From assembly GCA_903929315.1 (NCBI GenBank), contig CAIYUC010000162.1, forward strand, positions 1-33,537: DNA of 33,537 nt. Reading direction: 5' to 3'. Each line of letters begins with the position of its first letter. Within the stretch, counting starts at the first letter, position 1. This DNA is from an uncultured Bacteroidales bacterium (lineage in GTDB: Bacteria > Bacteroidota > Bacteroidia > Bacteroidales > FEN-979). This document shows, piece by piece, positions 1-8,550 of the stretch. Both the position numbers and the translations under genes were made by a program. The notes beneath the pieces are model-generated. The model saw only the letters and a program-made list of their open reading frames with translations, did no database searches and was not told where the DNA came from.

Positions 1-106
1 AATGGATCTTGACCACATATTGATATTTACCGTCAGGTTGCTGTAATCCGGCAATGAGCTGAGAAACGAAATAATGGCAATTAGGATCGAGTCTTGATGC
101 ATCCAT
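1..106 (-). CDS. partial hypothetical protein (N-terminus only)
   Basis: An open frame reads leftward from an ATG at 104-106 to the window edge without a stop (35 codons, MDASRLDPNCHYF then VSQLIAGLQQPDG). Its codon use and amino-acid mix look protein-like, and the other frames of this stretch are broken by stops. The frame stays open upstream, so an earlier start such as a TTG a few codons back is possible. I do not recognise the family. It would be transcribed divergently from the DUF4290 gene, with a heptamer array between them. The call rests on frame openness and composition only. Confidence 0.35.
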   Translation of the reverse strand, partial: MDASRLDPNCHYFVSQLIAGLQQPDGKYQYVVKIH

Positions 107-173
107 ATCCTTTATTGCCAATCCTAATTCCTGATTATCATTACCTGAGTAGGGAGAACTGTATGTCCAAGGA

Positions 174-215
174 ATCGAGTATCGAGTATCGAGTATCGAG
201 TATCGAGTATCGAGC
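174..215. repeat. 7-bp tandem array, unit ATCGAGT (6 units)
   Basis: Five perfect ATCGAGT units are followed by one ATCGAGC unit. The array lies in the gap between the leftward partial gene and the DUF4290 gene and is followed by a TAATTATGAATT-like tail. The same heptamer (or its complement GATACTC) recurs at 6477, 9604, 20564 and 22777. Confidence 0.9.
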
Positions 216-257
216 ATCTGTAATTATGAATTGTGGACGAATTCTGAATAAAATTCT

Positions 258-265
258 TACCTTTG
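258..265 (+). promoter_or_regulatory. Bacteroidota-type -7 promoter box (TACCTTTG)
   Basis: TACCTTTG fits the Bacteroidota -7 consensus TAnnTTTG and lies 22 nt before the ATG of the DUF4290 gene. The -33 TTTG box is weak: a TTG at 231-233 gives a spacer of about 24 nt, longer than usual. It would drive the DUF4290-murA pair with a short leader. Confidence 0.5.
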
Positions 266-287
266 CAGCGATTTTTATACAGATAAC

Positions 288-914
288 ATGGAATACAATA
301 CCACACGCGGGCCCCTGTTGATCTCCGAATACGGGAGAAACATCCAGAAAATGATCGATTACATTACCACGATCGAAGACCGGGAAAAACGTACTAAAGC
401 CGCTAAATTCATCGTAAATGTCATGTCCCAGATGCACCCCCAGGTGCGCGATACCGTTGATTACAAGCACAAACTCTGGGATCACCTGTTCTTTATGTCC
501 GATTTCCACCTCGATGTGGATCCTCCCTATCCCCCACCTCCGCCACTCACCCTGAGCACCAAACCGGAAAGAATCCCGTATCATAACAAAGAAATCCAGT
601 TCCGACACTATGGAAAGAATATCGCCCTTATTATTGAGAAAGCCACAGAATACGAAGAAGGACCGGAAAAAGATGCATTGGTGAAAACAATCGCCAATCA
701 CCTAAAGAAATCATACCTCAACTGGAACCGTGAATCCGTTACCGATGAATTGATAGAAGACCATCTTAAGGCACTTTCAGCAGATAAACTTAAACTGCAT
801 GAAGCGATAAAACTGACCACAACAAACGATATCCTTGCAAGGAATAAAAAACGGAAATTTATTAAACCCAAGGACAACGGGAACAGTACCCTGAAAGGCA
901 GAAAAAAGATGTAA
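288..914 (+). CDS. DUF4290 domain-containing protein
   Basis: This 208-residue protein matches my memory of the DUF4290 family, which is largely confined to Bacteroidota. It starts MEYNTTRGPLLISEYGRNIQ, has a proline-rich stretch (PPYPPPPP) near residues 80-87 and a strongly basic lysine-rich C-terminus (KKRKFIKPK, KGRKKM). There is no signal peptide or membrane segment, so it is probably cytoplasmic. Its function is unknown. The stop codon overlaps the murA start by one base (TAATG), implying translational coupling, and the pairing with murA is a known Bacteroidota arrangement. A role linked to envelope synthesis would be guilt by association only. Confidence 0.85.
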   Translation: MEYNTTRGPLLISEYGRNIQKMIDYITTIEDREKRTKAAKFIVNVMSQMHPQVRDTVDYKHKLWDHLFFMSDFHLDVDPPYPPPPPLTLSTKPERIPYHNKEIQFRHYGKNIALIIEKATEYEEGPEKDALVKTIANHLKKSYLNWNRESVTDELIEDHLKALSADKLKLHEAIKLTTTNDILARNKKRKFIKPKDNGNSTLKGRKKM

Positions 915-2218
915 TGAGTTCATTTGAGATCAAAGGAGGTAATAAACTTAACGGAGAGATCATTCCACAGGGCGCCAAAAATGAAGCCCTTCAGGTCATT
1001 TGTTCCTGCCTCCTGACCAGTGAAAAAGTCACCCTACATAATGTTCCGGATATTCATGATGTCAATAAATTAATTGACCTTCTAAGAGACATCGGCGTTA
1101 GTATCAAAAATCCTTTCCCGTCAACTTACGTATTCCAGGCAACCAGCGTTGATATTGAATATCTTAAATCTGCACAATTCAAGGAAAAAGTAGGAAGTCT
1201 CAGGGGGTCCATCATGATCCTCGGGCCTCTGCTTGCCCGTTTTGGGAAAGGGTACCTTTATCTGCCGGGAGGTGATAAGATCGGTCGCCGAAGGCTGGAT
1301 ACACATTTTATAGGCCTGCAGAACCTGGGCGCTAAAATTGAATACTCTGCGGCAGATCAATTCTATACTTTTGTTGCCCCGGAATTAAAAGGAGCAAATA
1401 TGCTGCTCGATGAAGCCTCTGTCACCGGAACAGCCAATATCTTAATGGCCTCCGTTCTGGCAAATGGGAAAACAGTGATCTTTAATGCTGCATGTGAACC
1501 CTATTTATATCAGCTTTGTAATATGCTGAACAAGATGGGAGCACAAATCGAGGGCATCGGTTCAAACCTCTTGTCCATCAGCGGTGTCGACCGGCTCGGG
1601 GGCTGCGAGCACACACTCCTGTCCGATATGATCGAAGTGGGAAGCTTCATCGGCCTGGCAGCCATGACACGATCTGAAATCACAATTAAAAATGTCAACT
1701 TCCAGCAACTTGGCATGATACCCGACGTCTTCAGGAAGCTTGGCATAACGATCATAAGACAGGGAGATGATATTTTTATTCCCGAACGTGAGCATTACGA
1801 GATAGAAACATTCATGGATAATTCCATCATGACGATCTCTGATGCTCCATGGCCGGGGTTTACCCCTGACCTGATCAGTATCGTGCTTGTTGTTGCAACA
1901 CAAGCCAGGGGAAGCGTGCTGATCCATCAAAAAATGTTTGAGAGCCGGTTGTTCTTTGTGGATAAACTGATCGATATGGGCGCCAAGATCATCCTCTGTG
2001 ATCCCCACAGGGCATGCGTTATCGGCCTCGACCGGCAATATCCGTTAAAAGGAATCCGGATGTCTTCACCTGATATCAGGGCCGGCGTGGCATTGCTCAT
2101 TGCAGCCCTCTCTGCCGAAGGAACCAGCATCATAGATAATATTGAACAAATCGACAGGGGCTACCAGCAAATTGACCATCGTTTACGCATGTTAGGCGCC
2201 GATATCAAAAGGATTTGA
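914..2218 (+). CDS. murA: UDP-N-acetylglucosamine 1-carboxyvinyltransferase
   Basis: MurA transfers enolpyruvate from PEP to UDP-GlcNAc, the first committed step of peptidoglycan synthesis in the cytoplasm. The 434-residue length is close to the family norm of about 420. The substrate-binding Lys22-Asn23 pair is present (AKNEALQ), as are the LRGSIMILGPLLARFG segment and the C-terminal DIRAGVALLIAAL and RGYQQIDHRLRMLGA segments. The active-site loop reads LPGGDKIGRRR, so the usual catalytic cysteine (Cys115 in E. coli) is Asp121 here. In other MurA enzymes this change keeps activity and gives intrinsic fosfomycin resistance. It is coupled to the DUF4290 gene by a 1-nt overlap. Confidence 0.96.
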   Translation: MSSFEIKGGNKLNGEIIPQGAKNEALQVICSCLLTSEKVTLHNVPDIHDVNKLIDLLRDIGVSIKNPFPSTYVFQATSVDIEYLKSAQFKEKVGSLRGSIMILGPLLARFGKGYLYLPGGDKIGRRRLDTHFIGLQNLGAKIEYSAADQFYTFVAPELKGANMLLDEASVTGTANILMASVLANGKTVIFNAACEPYLYQLCNMLNKMGAQIEGIGSNLLSISGVDRLGGCEHTLLSDMIEVGSFIGLAAMTRSEITIKNVNFQQLGMIPDVFRKLGITIIRQGDDIFIPEREHYEIETFMDNSIMTISDAPWPGFTPDLISIVLVVATQARGSVLIHQKMFESRLFFVDKLIDMGAKIILCDPHRACVIGLDRQYPLKGIRMSSPDIRAGVALLIAALSAEGTSIIDNIEQIDRGYQQIDHRLRMLGADIKRI

Positions 2219-2235
2219 CCTGTCATTTTGTCTCG

Positions 2236-2257
2236 CTTGCCCGATGGCAGGTTTTTT
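2236..2257 (+). terminator. candidate Rho-independent terminator after murA
   Basis: A 6-bp stem (CTTGCC/GGCAGG, one G-U pair) with a CGAT loop is followed by six T residues at 2252-2257. It lies 18 nt after the murA stop. The sequence resembles the GCCTGCC/GGCAGG hairpin at 11314-11337, so it may also belong to a dispersed palindromic repeat. Confidence 0.5.
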
Positions 2258-2290
2258 GATAACCACACGTATTACTTATTCAAAACCTTG

Positions 2291-2917
2291 ATGAAGATGA
2301 CGAATAATGAATTGATTGAAGATTTAAACCAGGAACAAACCGGTGAACAGCATATAGAACCAGCAGATAGTACCCAGGAAGAAAAAAAAGAAGAAAATAA
2401 GGAAGAAACTGAACTTAAAGATGAGACTAAAGAAAAAGGTCATAAATCAAAAGTTAAAAAGGAACAGAAACTTCAAAAAGTTGAAGAAGAACTCGAAAAA
2501 ATAAATGATAAATACCTGCGCTTATATTCGGAATATGATAATTACCGGAAACGTACAATAAAGGAGAAAATAGAACTCAGTAAAACAGCCGCAGCTGACG
2601 TTATTTCAACCTTCCTGCCTGTTCTTGATGACTTTGAAAGGGCCATCAGCGCATTCGCATCCATTTCAAACGGTCCAAATCCTCTGAAAGAGGGTGTCAT
2701 CCTGATCTATACCAAACTTTTAACGATACTAAACCAGCAAGGGTTGGAACAAATGAAGACCATCGGTGAAGAGTTCAACACCGATTTTCATGATGCTATT
2801 ACCCATATCCCGGCCCCAATCTCTGAACAAAAAGGGAAAGTCATTGATGAAGTTGAAAAAGGATATACACTGAACGGAAAAGTCATCAGGTATGCGAAAG
2901 TTGTAGTTGGGAGTTAG
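2291..2917 (+). CDS. grpE: nucleotide exchange factor GrpE
   Basis: GrpE releases ADP from DnaK in the cytoplasmic Hsp70 cycle. The protein has a long, highly charged, Glu/Lys-rich N-terminal region forming a coiled coil (about residues 20-90). The GrpE core follows, with YLRLYSEYDNYRKRT, the FLPVLDDFERA helix, and a C-terminal beta domain ending in TLNGKVIRYAKVVV. I chose the ATG at 2291 (MKMTNNELIE), with 2297 as an equal alternative. A longer frame from a TTG at 2228 runs through the terminator-like hairpin and looks spurious. dnaJ follows 38 nt downstream, so the two are probably co-transcribed. dnaK is not in the window. Confidence 0.95.
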   Translation: MKMTNNELIEDLNQEQTGEQHIEPADSTQEEKKEENKEETELKDETKEKGHKSKVKKEQKLQKVEEELEKINDKYLRLYSEYDNYRKRTIKEKIELSKTAAADVISTFLPVLDDFERAISAFASISNGPNPLKEGVILIYTKLLTILNQQGLEQMKTIGEEFNTDFHDAITHIPAPISEQKGKVIDEVEKGYTLNGKVIRYAKVVVGS

Positions 2918-2955
2918 GAATTGTATTAACAGAAATGCCATAAGCGAAAGCAGAA

Positions 2956-4113
2956 ATGTCAAAACGCGATTATTACGAAATATTGGAAGTGTCCAAAAAT
3001 GCCACACCTGAAGAATTAAAAAAAGCTTACCGTCAGCAAGCCCTGAAGTGGCATCCCGATAAAAACCCCGGCAACAAGGATGCAGAGGAAAACTTCAAGG
3101 AAGCAGCAGAAGCTTATGAAATTCTCAGTGATCCTGAAAAAAGAAGACGTTATGACCAGTTTGGACATGCGGGAGTAGGAAGAGGAGCAGGATTTTCGGG
3201 TTTCGGCGGAGGGATGAACATCGATGAGATATTCCGTCATTTTGGAGATATTTTCGGCGGTGCTTTTGATGATTCTATTGGCTCTATGTTTGGGGGTGGA
3301 GGTTCCCGCCGGGTTGTCAATCGTGGATCCAATCTAAGGGTCAAGGTAAAGCTTACCCTCGAAGAAATCGCTCATGGAGTCGAAAAAAAGATCAAAGTCA
3401 ATAAATACCTGAAATGCGAAGTATGTAAAGGTACGGGGGCGAAAGACGGGCATTCCTATCATACCTGTTCAACCTGTCATGGATCAGGTCATGTTACCAG
3501 GGTGACAAGTACTTTTCTGGGACAAATGCAAACCACCACTACCTGTCCCCAATGTGGAGGTGAAGGTCAGATCATTACGGATAAATGTCACAATTGTGCC
3601 GGAAATGGTGTGATCAAAGGCGAAGAAGTGATCACGATTAATCTTCCTGCCGGGGTTTCAGAAGGAATGCAGCTTTCTGTCAGCGGCAGGGGTAATACTG
3701 CCGCCCGTGGCGGTGAACCCGGCGACCTATTTGTTCAGATTGAAGAATTGAAACACGAAGACCTTATAAGGGACGGGAATAATCTTCTCTATGACCAATA
3801 TATCAGTTTTGTGGATGCGGCATTAGGCTCCTTCATTGAAATACCGGCTATTGACGCCCCGGTAAAACTAAAGATCGAACCCGGCACACAAAGCGGAAAA
3901 GTGCTCCGGCTGAAAGGTAAAGGCATACCCAGCATTAACGCATACGAAGGAAAAGGAGACCTGCTCGTCACCCTACATGTATGGACACCCAAAAATTTAA
4001 CGAAAGAAGAAAAAACGATCCTTGAAAAACTGAACAAATCACCGAATTTTGCACCCAGTCCTGATGTGAAGGATAAAAATTTCTTCTCAAGGGTAAAAGA
4101 TATATTTGAATAG
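2956..4113 (+). CDS. dnaJ: molecular chaperone DnaJ
   Basis: This is a type I Hsp40 co-chaperone of DnaK, 385 residues and full length. The J domain occupies residues 1-70 with the HPD motif at 33-35. A Gly/Phe-rich linker spans about 74-117 ([15 protein letters not shown]). Four zinc-binding CxxCxGxG repeats use Cys154/157, 171/174, 197/200 and 211/214; the last reads CHNCAGNG. The C-terminal substrate-binding domains follow. It lies just downstream of grpE, the usual stress-chaperone pairing. No CIRCE-like operator was seen upstream. Confidence 0.97.
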   Translation: MSKRDYYEILEVSKNATPEELKKAYRQQALKWHPDKNPGNKDAEENFKEAAEAYEILSDPEKRRRYDQFGHAGVGRGAGFSGFGGGMNIDEIFRHFGDIFGGAFDDSIGSMFGGGGSRRVVNRGSNLRVKVKLTLEEIAHGVEKKIKVNKYLKCEVCKGTGAKDGHSYHTCSTCHGSGHVTRVTSTFLGQMQTTTTCPQCGGEGQIITDKCHNCAGNGVIKGEEVITINLPAGVSEGMQLSVSGRGNTAARGGEPGDLFVQIEELKHEDLIRDGNNLLYDQYISFVDAALGSFIEIPAIDAPVKLKIEPGTQSGKVLRLKGKGIPSINAYEGKGDLLVTLHVWTPKNLTKEEKTILEKLNKSPNFAPSPDVKDKNFFSRVKDIFE

Positions 4114-4154
4114 ATATTTCTAACACCAAACAGGATCTGCTTTAACCTATCCCT

Positions 4155-5105
4155 ATGGAACTCTTTACCGCCCTCAATATCTCCAAAAGTTATGCTGCCC
4201 ATAAAGCGCTTGATAAAGTCAATATCACGGTTCCGGAACAAAGCATTTTTGGCTTGCTGGGTCCAAACGGTGCAGGGAAAACAACATTTATCAGGATTGT
4301 AAACCGTATCATCGCCCCCGATGAAGGGGAAATTTTATTTAATGGAAAGAAAATGGGGGCTGAAGAGGTGGAGAAGATCGGCTACCTGCCTGAGGAACGA
4401 GGGCTTTATAAGAAGATGAAAGTTGGGGAACAAGCGCTATACCTGGCCCAGCTTAGAGGAATGACGCACCAGGATGCCACCAGAAAATTGCAATACTGGT
4501 TTGATAAATTCGAGCTCAGAGGATGGTGGAACAGGAAAGTGGAAGAACTGTCCAAAGGGATGCAGCAAAAGGTCCAGTTCATCGTAACCATTATCCATAA
4601 CCCGAAACTTCTGATCTTCGATGAACCGTTCAGTGGGTTCGATCCGATCAATGTGAATCTCCTGAAGGAGGAGATCCTGACGCTCCGCAATAACGGGGCT
4701 ACTATCATCTTTTCAACCCACAATATGGCATCTGTCGAGGAGCTTTGCGATCATATCGCCCTGATCAACAATTCAAAGAAAATCCTTGATGGAAATGTGA
4801 AAGCCATCAAGAAGACATATAAAATGAATACTTTCGAGGTAAATTTCACGGGTTTTGAAGAAGATCTGAGAACTTTCCTTCCTCCCTCCTTTCATGTTAT
4901 ATTGCAGAAAAAGGAAGATGATGGTTCCATCGCAAGGATCCAGCTTCCAGGGAATATGACGACAAATGATCTCCTTCGTGAAATGATCCCTCACGTCAGT
5001 GTCCGGTCGTTGAATGAGATCATTCCAAGCATGAATGATATTTTTATCCGGGCTGTCACAGAGCAAAATTCCATTACTCCAGACCTTTCCACTATCCAAT
5101 CATGA
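4155..5105 (+). CDS. ABC transporter ATP-binding protein (NatA-like)
   Basis: This is the ATPase of a two-gene ABC-2 exporter. It shows Walker A GPNGAGKT (residues 36-43), signature LSKGMQQ (132-138), Walker B LLIFDEP (152-158) and a switch histidine in IIFSTHNM. The C-terminal region of roughly 90 residues resembles DUF4162, typical of NatA-type ATPases. It overlaps the permease gene by 4 nt (ATGA), so the two should be translationally coupled and act together at the inner membrane. NatAB of Bacillus exports sodium, but the substrate here cannot be read from sequence. Confidence 0.93.
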   Translation: MELFTALNISKSYAAHKALDKVNITVPEQSIFGLLGPNGAGKTTFIRIVNRIIAPDEGEILFNGKKMGAEEVEKIGYLPEERGLYKKMKVGEQALYLAQLRGMTHQDATRKLQYWFDKFELRGWWNRKVEELSKGMQQKVQFIVTIIHNPKLLIFDEPFSGFDPINVNLLKEEILTLRNNGATIIFSTHNMASVEELCDHIALINNSKKILDGNVKAIKKTYKMNTFEVNFTGFEEDLRTFLPPSFHVILQKKEDDGSIARIQLPGNMTTNDLLREMIPHVSVRSLNEIIPSMNDIFIRAVTEQNSITPDLSTIQS

Positions 5106-6478
5106 AAAAAATCTTCCTGATCATCCGCCGTGAATATCTTACCCGGGTTAAGAAAAGATCATTCATCATAATGACTATTCTGGGGCCATTACTTATGGCT
5201 GCAGTTTTTATCGTCCCCATTTACCTTGCCACTGTTTCCAATGAATCCAAGACGGTGGCCGTCCTCGATGAAAGCGGTTTTTTCTATGAAAAATTTAAAG
5301 ATTCCGAAAATATCAAATTTCATTATCTTTTGAGTGACCTGAATTCCGCGAAAGAAAGCTTTACAAAAACCGGTGATTATGCCCTTCTCTATATTCCCAA
5401 AACAGCAGTAAGTCTCCCCGAAAATGCAATTATTTATGCCAAAAGCCAGGTCAATATCATGGTGAAAAGTTATATCAAAGATGTTATGTCAAGGCAGATC
5501 GAAGAACTGAAGCTCGAAGCTAAGATCAGGGATATTCAACCAACTACCGGCGGAAATTTAACAACGGACGACATTTTGCGGTCCATCAAAGCCAATGTCG
5601 ATATAACCACTATCAAGATCGGCAGTAATGGGAAAGAAGAAAAGAGTTATCCTGAAGTCAGTATGTTTCTCGGTATTTTCAGCGGCATTTTGATCTATTT
5701 CTTTATCTTTCTGTTCGGTTCCCAGGTGATGAGAGGTGTTATTGAAGAAAAAACCAGCAGGATCATCGAGCTTATCATTTCATCTGTTAAGCCTTTCCAG
5801 CTAATGATGGGCAAGATCATCGGAGTAGGATTGGTAGGACTTACTCAATTCCTTCTCTGGGTCATTCTGACTTTCGGGTTGGTGACCATTGTCACTTCTT
5901 CTTTTTCAACACGGTTGAAACCCAACGCGCCCACAGAACAGTTCATGACCGGACAAAATCAGATCATCCACGCGGATAAACCCGCTTCGCCGCCGAATCC
6001 CGCGAAGGATAATAAAGATAATGTTAATGAAGTATTGGATGCTATCAATACCATCGATTTTCCTGTGATGCTGAGTTCCTTCCTGTTTTTTTTCCTTTTC
6101 GGATACCTGCTTTATGCGGCACTGTTTGCCGCTATCGGATCGGCTGTTGACAGCGAAGCTGACACCCAGCAATTTATGCTACCTATCACAATTCCTCTGA
6201 TCTTCTCATTCGTAATGGCACAATATATCATGCAGGAACCACAAGGTCCGATGGCTATCTGGTTCTCTATGATCCCTCTGACCTCACCGGTCATAATGAT
6301 GGTCCGCATTCCTTTCGGAGTGCCTTATTACCAGGTTATTTTATCCATGGTATTGCTATTGCTTGGATTTTTAGGCACTACCTGGATCGCAGGGAAGATC
6401 TATCGCACTGGTATCCTGATGTATGGTAAGAAGGTGAATTATAAGGAATTGTGGAAGTGGATCAGGTATAAGAACTGA
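5102..6478 (+). CDS. ABC-2 type permease (NatB-like)
   Basis: This 458-residue permease is the partner of the upstream ATPase. It has an N-terminal membrane helix (about residues 20-45), a large external domain (about 45-185), then a cluster of five or so C-terminal helices starting near FLGIFSGILIYFFIFLFGSQ. The VIEEKTSRIIELIISSVKP segment is typical of the NatB/ABC-2 family. A Pro/Asn-rich insert (about residues 275-310) separates two helices. The TGA stop (6476-6478) forms the first bases of a GATACTC heptamer array that fills the whole gap to the convergent TPR gene. Confidence 0.92.
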   Translation: MKKIFLIIRREYLTRVKKRSFIIMTILGPLLMAAVFIVPIYLATVSNESKTVAVLDESGFFYEKFKDSENIKFHYLLSDLNSAKESFTKTGDYALLYIPKTAVSLPENAIIYAKSQVNIMVKSYIKDVMSRQIEELKLEAKIRDIQPTTGGNLTTDDILRSIKANVDITTIKIGSNGKEEKSYPEVSMFLGIFSGILIYFFIFLFGSQVMRGVIEEKTSRIIELIISSVKPFQLMMGKIIGVGLVGLTQFLLWVILTFGLVTIVTSSFSTRLKPNAPTEQFMTGQNQIIHADKPASPPNPAKDNKDNVNEVLDAINTIDFPVMLSSFLFFFLFGYLLYAALFAAIGSAVDSEADTQQFMLPITIPLIFSFVMAQYIMQEPQGPMAIWFSMIPLTSPVIMMVRIPFGVPYYQVILSMVLLLLGFLGTTWIAGKIYRTGILMYGKKVNYKELWKWIRYKN

Positions 6479-6504
6479 TACTCGATACTCGATACTCGAT
6501 GCCC
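6477..6504. repeat. 7-bp tandem array, unit GATACTC (4 units)
   Basis: Three perfect GATACTC units and one GATGCCC unit fill almost the whole 28-nt gap between two convergent genes (permease stop at 6478, TPR gene stop at 6507). The array overlaps the permease TGA. It is the complement of the ATCGAGT unit at 174-215. Confidence 0.9.
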
Positions 6505-6506
6505 GA

Positions 6507-8516
6507 CTACTTAATAATTTGCAATTTCCGGAGTGCTATTTCGCGGTCCGAATAGGCTACAGTATAATTTGGGTCAATTTCGATCGTTTTCGAAAAATCG
6601 GCTAATGCATTGGCCCACTGACCAAGGTTTCCATAAGCAACACCACGATTGACATACGCATCTTTAAATCCAGGATCAATATTGATCGCATTGGAGTAAT
6701 CGGCGATTGCTTTGTTCCACTGTCCCAGGTTCGCATAGGCAACTCCGCGGTTGAAATACTCTTTGCCAAATTCCGGTTCAATCCCGATCGCCTTTGAATA
6801 ATCGGCTATCGCCTTGTTCCACTGCTGAAGAAATTCATATGCAGCACCACGATTGGAATATGCAATAGCATAATTCGGGTTAATCCCGATCGCCCCGGAG
6901 TAATCGGCTATCGCCTTGTCCCACTGCTGAAGGGTTCCATATGCAACGCCGCGGTTGTAATATGCCAGTGCATAATTCGGGTCAATTCTGATCGCCCTGG
7001 AGTAATCAGCTATTGCCTTGTCCCATTGTCTAAAATGCCCGTACACAACTCCGCGGTCGGATAATGCAACCTGATAATCCGGATTGATCTCTATCGATTT
7101 TGAGTAGTCAGCAAGAGCCTTATCCCACTGCAGAAGGTTCCTGTAGGCAAAGCCACGGTTATTGATTGGCCGGGCTTTATTCGGAGCTTTTACTACGTTA
7201 TCATTCCAAAGAGTAAGCTCGTCCTTCCAAATTTTATTCCTTTGGTAGGTCAGGTAGGAATTTGATCCTGTTATAATCACTAAAATAGAAATTGCAAGGT
7301 TTTTATATCTATTCCGGAACAAAACGTAAATGCCCGAACTCAGGATCAGAAAAAACCCAAATGAAGGAAGGTAGGTCCGGTGTTCGAAAATCACATCGTC
7401 TATAGGAATGAAACTCGATTCGATCAATAATGTCAGGAAAAACCAGGATATGCAAAAAGAAATGATCCTGTTTCTGTTAAAAAGGCAGATCGCAAGAATG
7501 ATCAATGATACAAGTAACAGGAAACTCAGTAGTGTCCTGATCTCAAAAAAATTATTTGAGACCGGGAAGTCATAGTCTACGTTCTGATTGATCGGGAGGA
7601 ATAAAAGCTGAATATATTTGACAATGACACTGAACTGGGTCAGTAAGTAATTCAATGGAGTAACCGTATATGTATTCCCTAAATGTGGCGGGATCGGATT
7701 GAATATGCGGAAGGAGAATTTCAGGGGTAAGATCAAAATAATAACCAGGAATGTTGCTATAAAAAGTAAAACACGGACATCCTTAAAATTAATTGTAAGC
7801 TTCTTTGTCCGCAAAAAGAATATTTCAATAAGAACGATCGCAAACGGCAGTGTGAATGCATTTTCTTTGGTAAACATTGCTAATACTGCAGATATAAAAG
7901 AACCTGTAAAGAGCAGATAATTGGATACATTTCCGTTGCCGGATAACCGGGCCTTCATATAAAATGCAATGGAAAGGAAATAGAACATGGCAACCATGGA
8001 GGCCTCACGCTGAACAATATAAGTCACGGACTGGGTAGCTAAAGGGTGTGAAACGAACAGCAATGCTGTAAAGAACGCCAGTACTTTTTTCTGCCTGGCG
8101 ATCTCATGATTTTTTATGAAAGGGGAAGAAAAAATCAATAAGGTAAGGTACCAGACCAGGCAGGTATTGATAAGATGGATGACCAGATTTACAAGATGCC
8201 AATACCTTACATCAAGCTTGAAGAAATGATAATTAAGGACAAATGAAAAAATACTTACATGCCGGGAAGGGTAAAAGTGCCACCAGGCTTTTATATCCGT
8301 CAGGTTCCGGATCTTCGTATTATCGATAATGTTTGGAAAATCGTCAAAATGGAATGAACAGCCAAATGAATTTGAATAAATGAGGATCCCCAGTAAGATG
8401 ATAATGGCCAATCCGACCAGGTCAAAATAGCTTTTTCTTTTATCCGGTCTTTTTGGAGGAGTAAGTTTTTTAAAGGGATATTTCTTAATTGGCTTCTTCT
8501 GCGCACTTTTTTTCAT
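6507..8516 (-). CDS. TMTC-like membrane protein with C-terminal TPR repeats
   Basis: This protein resembles TMTC/GT-C membrane proteins, which in animals are O-mannosyltransferases. It has a basic N-terminus, a first membrane helix (about residues 33-50), then the acidic FHFDDFPNIIDN motif (Asp58-Asp59) in the first external loop, as in GT-C glycosyltransferases. About nine more hydrophobic helices follow. The last roughly 240 residues are about seven near-identical 34-residue TPRs (QWDKAIADYS, INPNYA). I start at Met 8516; a longer frame from 8618 would overlap the upstream gene by 68 nt. It is last in the leftward ADC-DHS-TMTC cluster. Donor and acceptor are unknown. Confidence 0.85.
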   Translation of the reverse strand: MKKSAQKKPIKKYPFKKLTPPKRPDKRKSYFDLVGLAIIILLGILIYSNSFGCSFHFDDFPNIIDNTKIRNLTDIKAWWHFYPSRHVSIFSFVLNYHFFKLDVRYWHLVNLVIHLINTCLVWYLTLLIFSSPFIKNHEIARQKKVLAFFTALLFVSHPLATQSVTYIVQREASMVAMFYFLSIAFYMKARLSGNGNVSNYLLFTGSFISAVLAMFTKENAFTLPFAIVLIEIFFLRTKKLTINFKDVRVLLFIATFLVIILILPLKFSFRIFNPIPPHLGNTYTVTPLNYLLTQFSVIVKYIQLLFLPINQNVDYDFPVSNNFFEIRTLLSFLLLVSLIILAICLFNRNRIISFCISWFFLTLLIESSFIPIDDVIFEHRTYLPSFGFFLILSSGIYVLFRNRYKNLAISILVIITGSNSYLTYQRNKIWKDELTLWNDNVVKAPNKARPINNRGFAYRNLLQWDKALADYSKSIEINPDYQVALSDRGVVYGHFRQWDKAIADYSRAIRIDPNYALAYYNRGVAYGTLQQWDKAIADYSGAIGINPNYAIAYSNRGAAYEFLQQWNKAIADYSKAIGIEPEFGKEYFNRGVAYANLGQWNKAIADYSNAINIDPGFKDAYVNRGVAYGNLGQWANALADFSKTIEIDPNYTVAYSDREIALRKLQIIK

Positions 8517-8550
8517 TCCTGCATTCTTTCCTGCATTCTGAATTTCTGCA
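8517..8550. repeat. short degenerate TGCATTC/TGCATTA repeat
   Basis: Three TGCATT copies at 8520, 8532 and 8547 with related spacers fill the 34-nt gap between the deoxyhypusine synthase family gene and the TPR gene. Read leftward, the repeat begins directly after the TAA stop of the upstream gene. It belongs to the same sequence family as the octamer array at 26492-26571 but is irregular. Confidence 0.55.

Noticed and set aside
174-215. CRISPR-like array
   Set aside because: The units are 7 bp with no spacers and no cas genes are present; the same holds for the other arrays.
141-701. Leftward 186-codon frame opposite the DUF4290 gene
   Set aside because: It lies antisense to a recognised protein, passes through the ATCGAGT array (YSILDTRYSILD) and has no family signature.
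2228-2290. N-terminal extension of GrpE from a TTG codon
   Set aside because: The extension reads through the terminator-like hairpin and a T-run and has no GrpE-like content; the ATG at 2291 is better placed.
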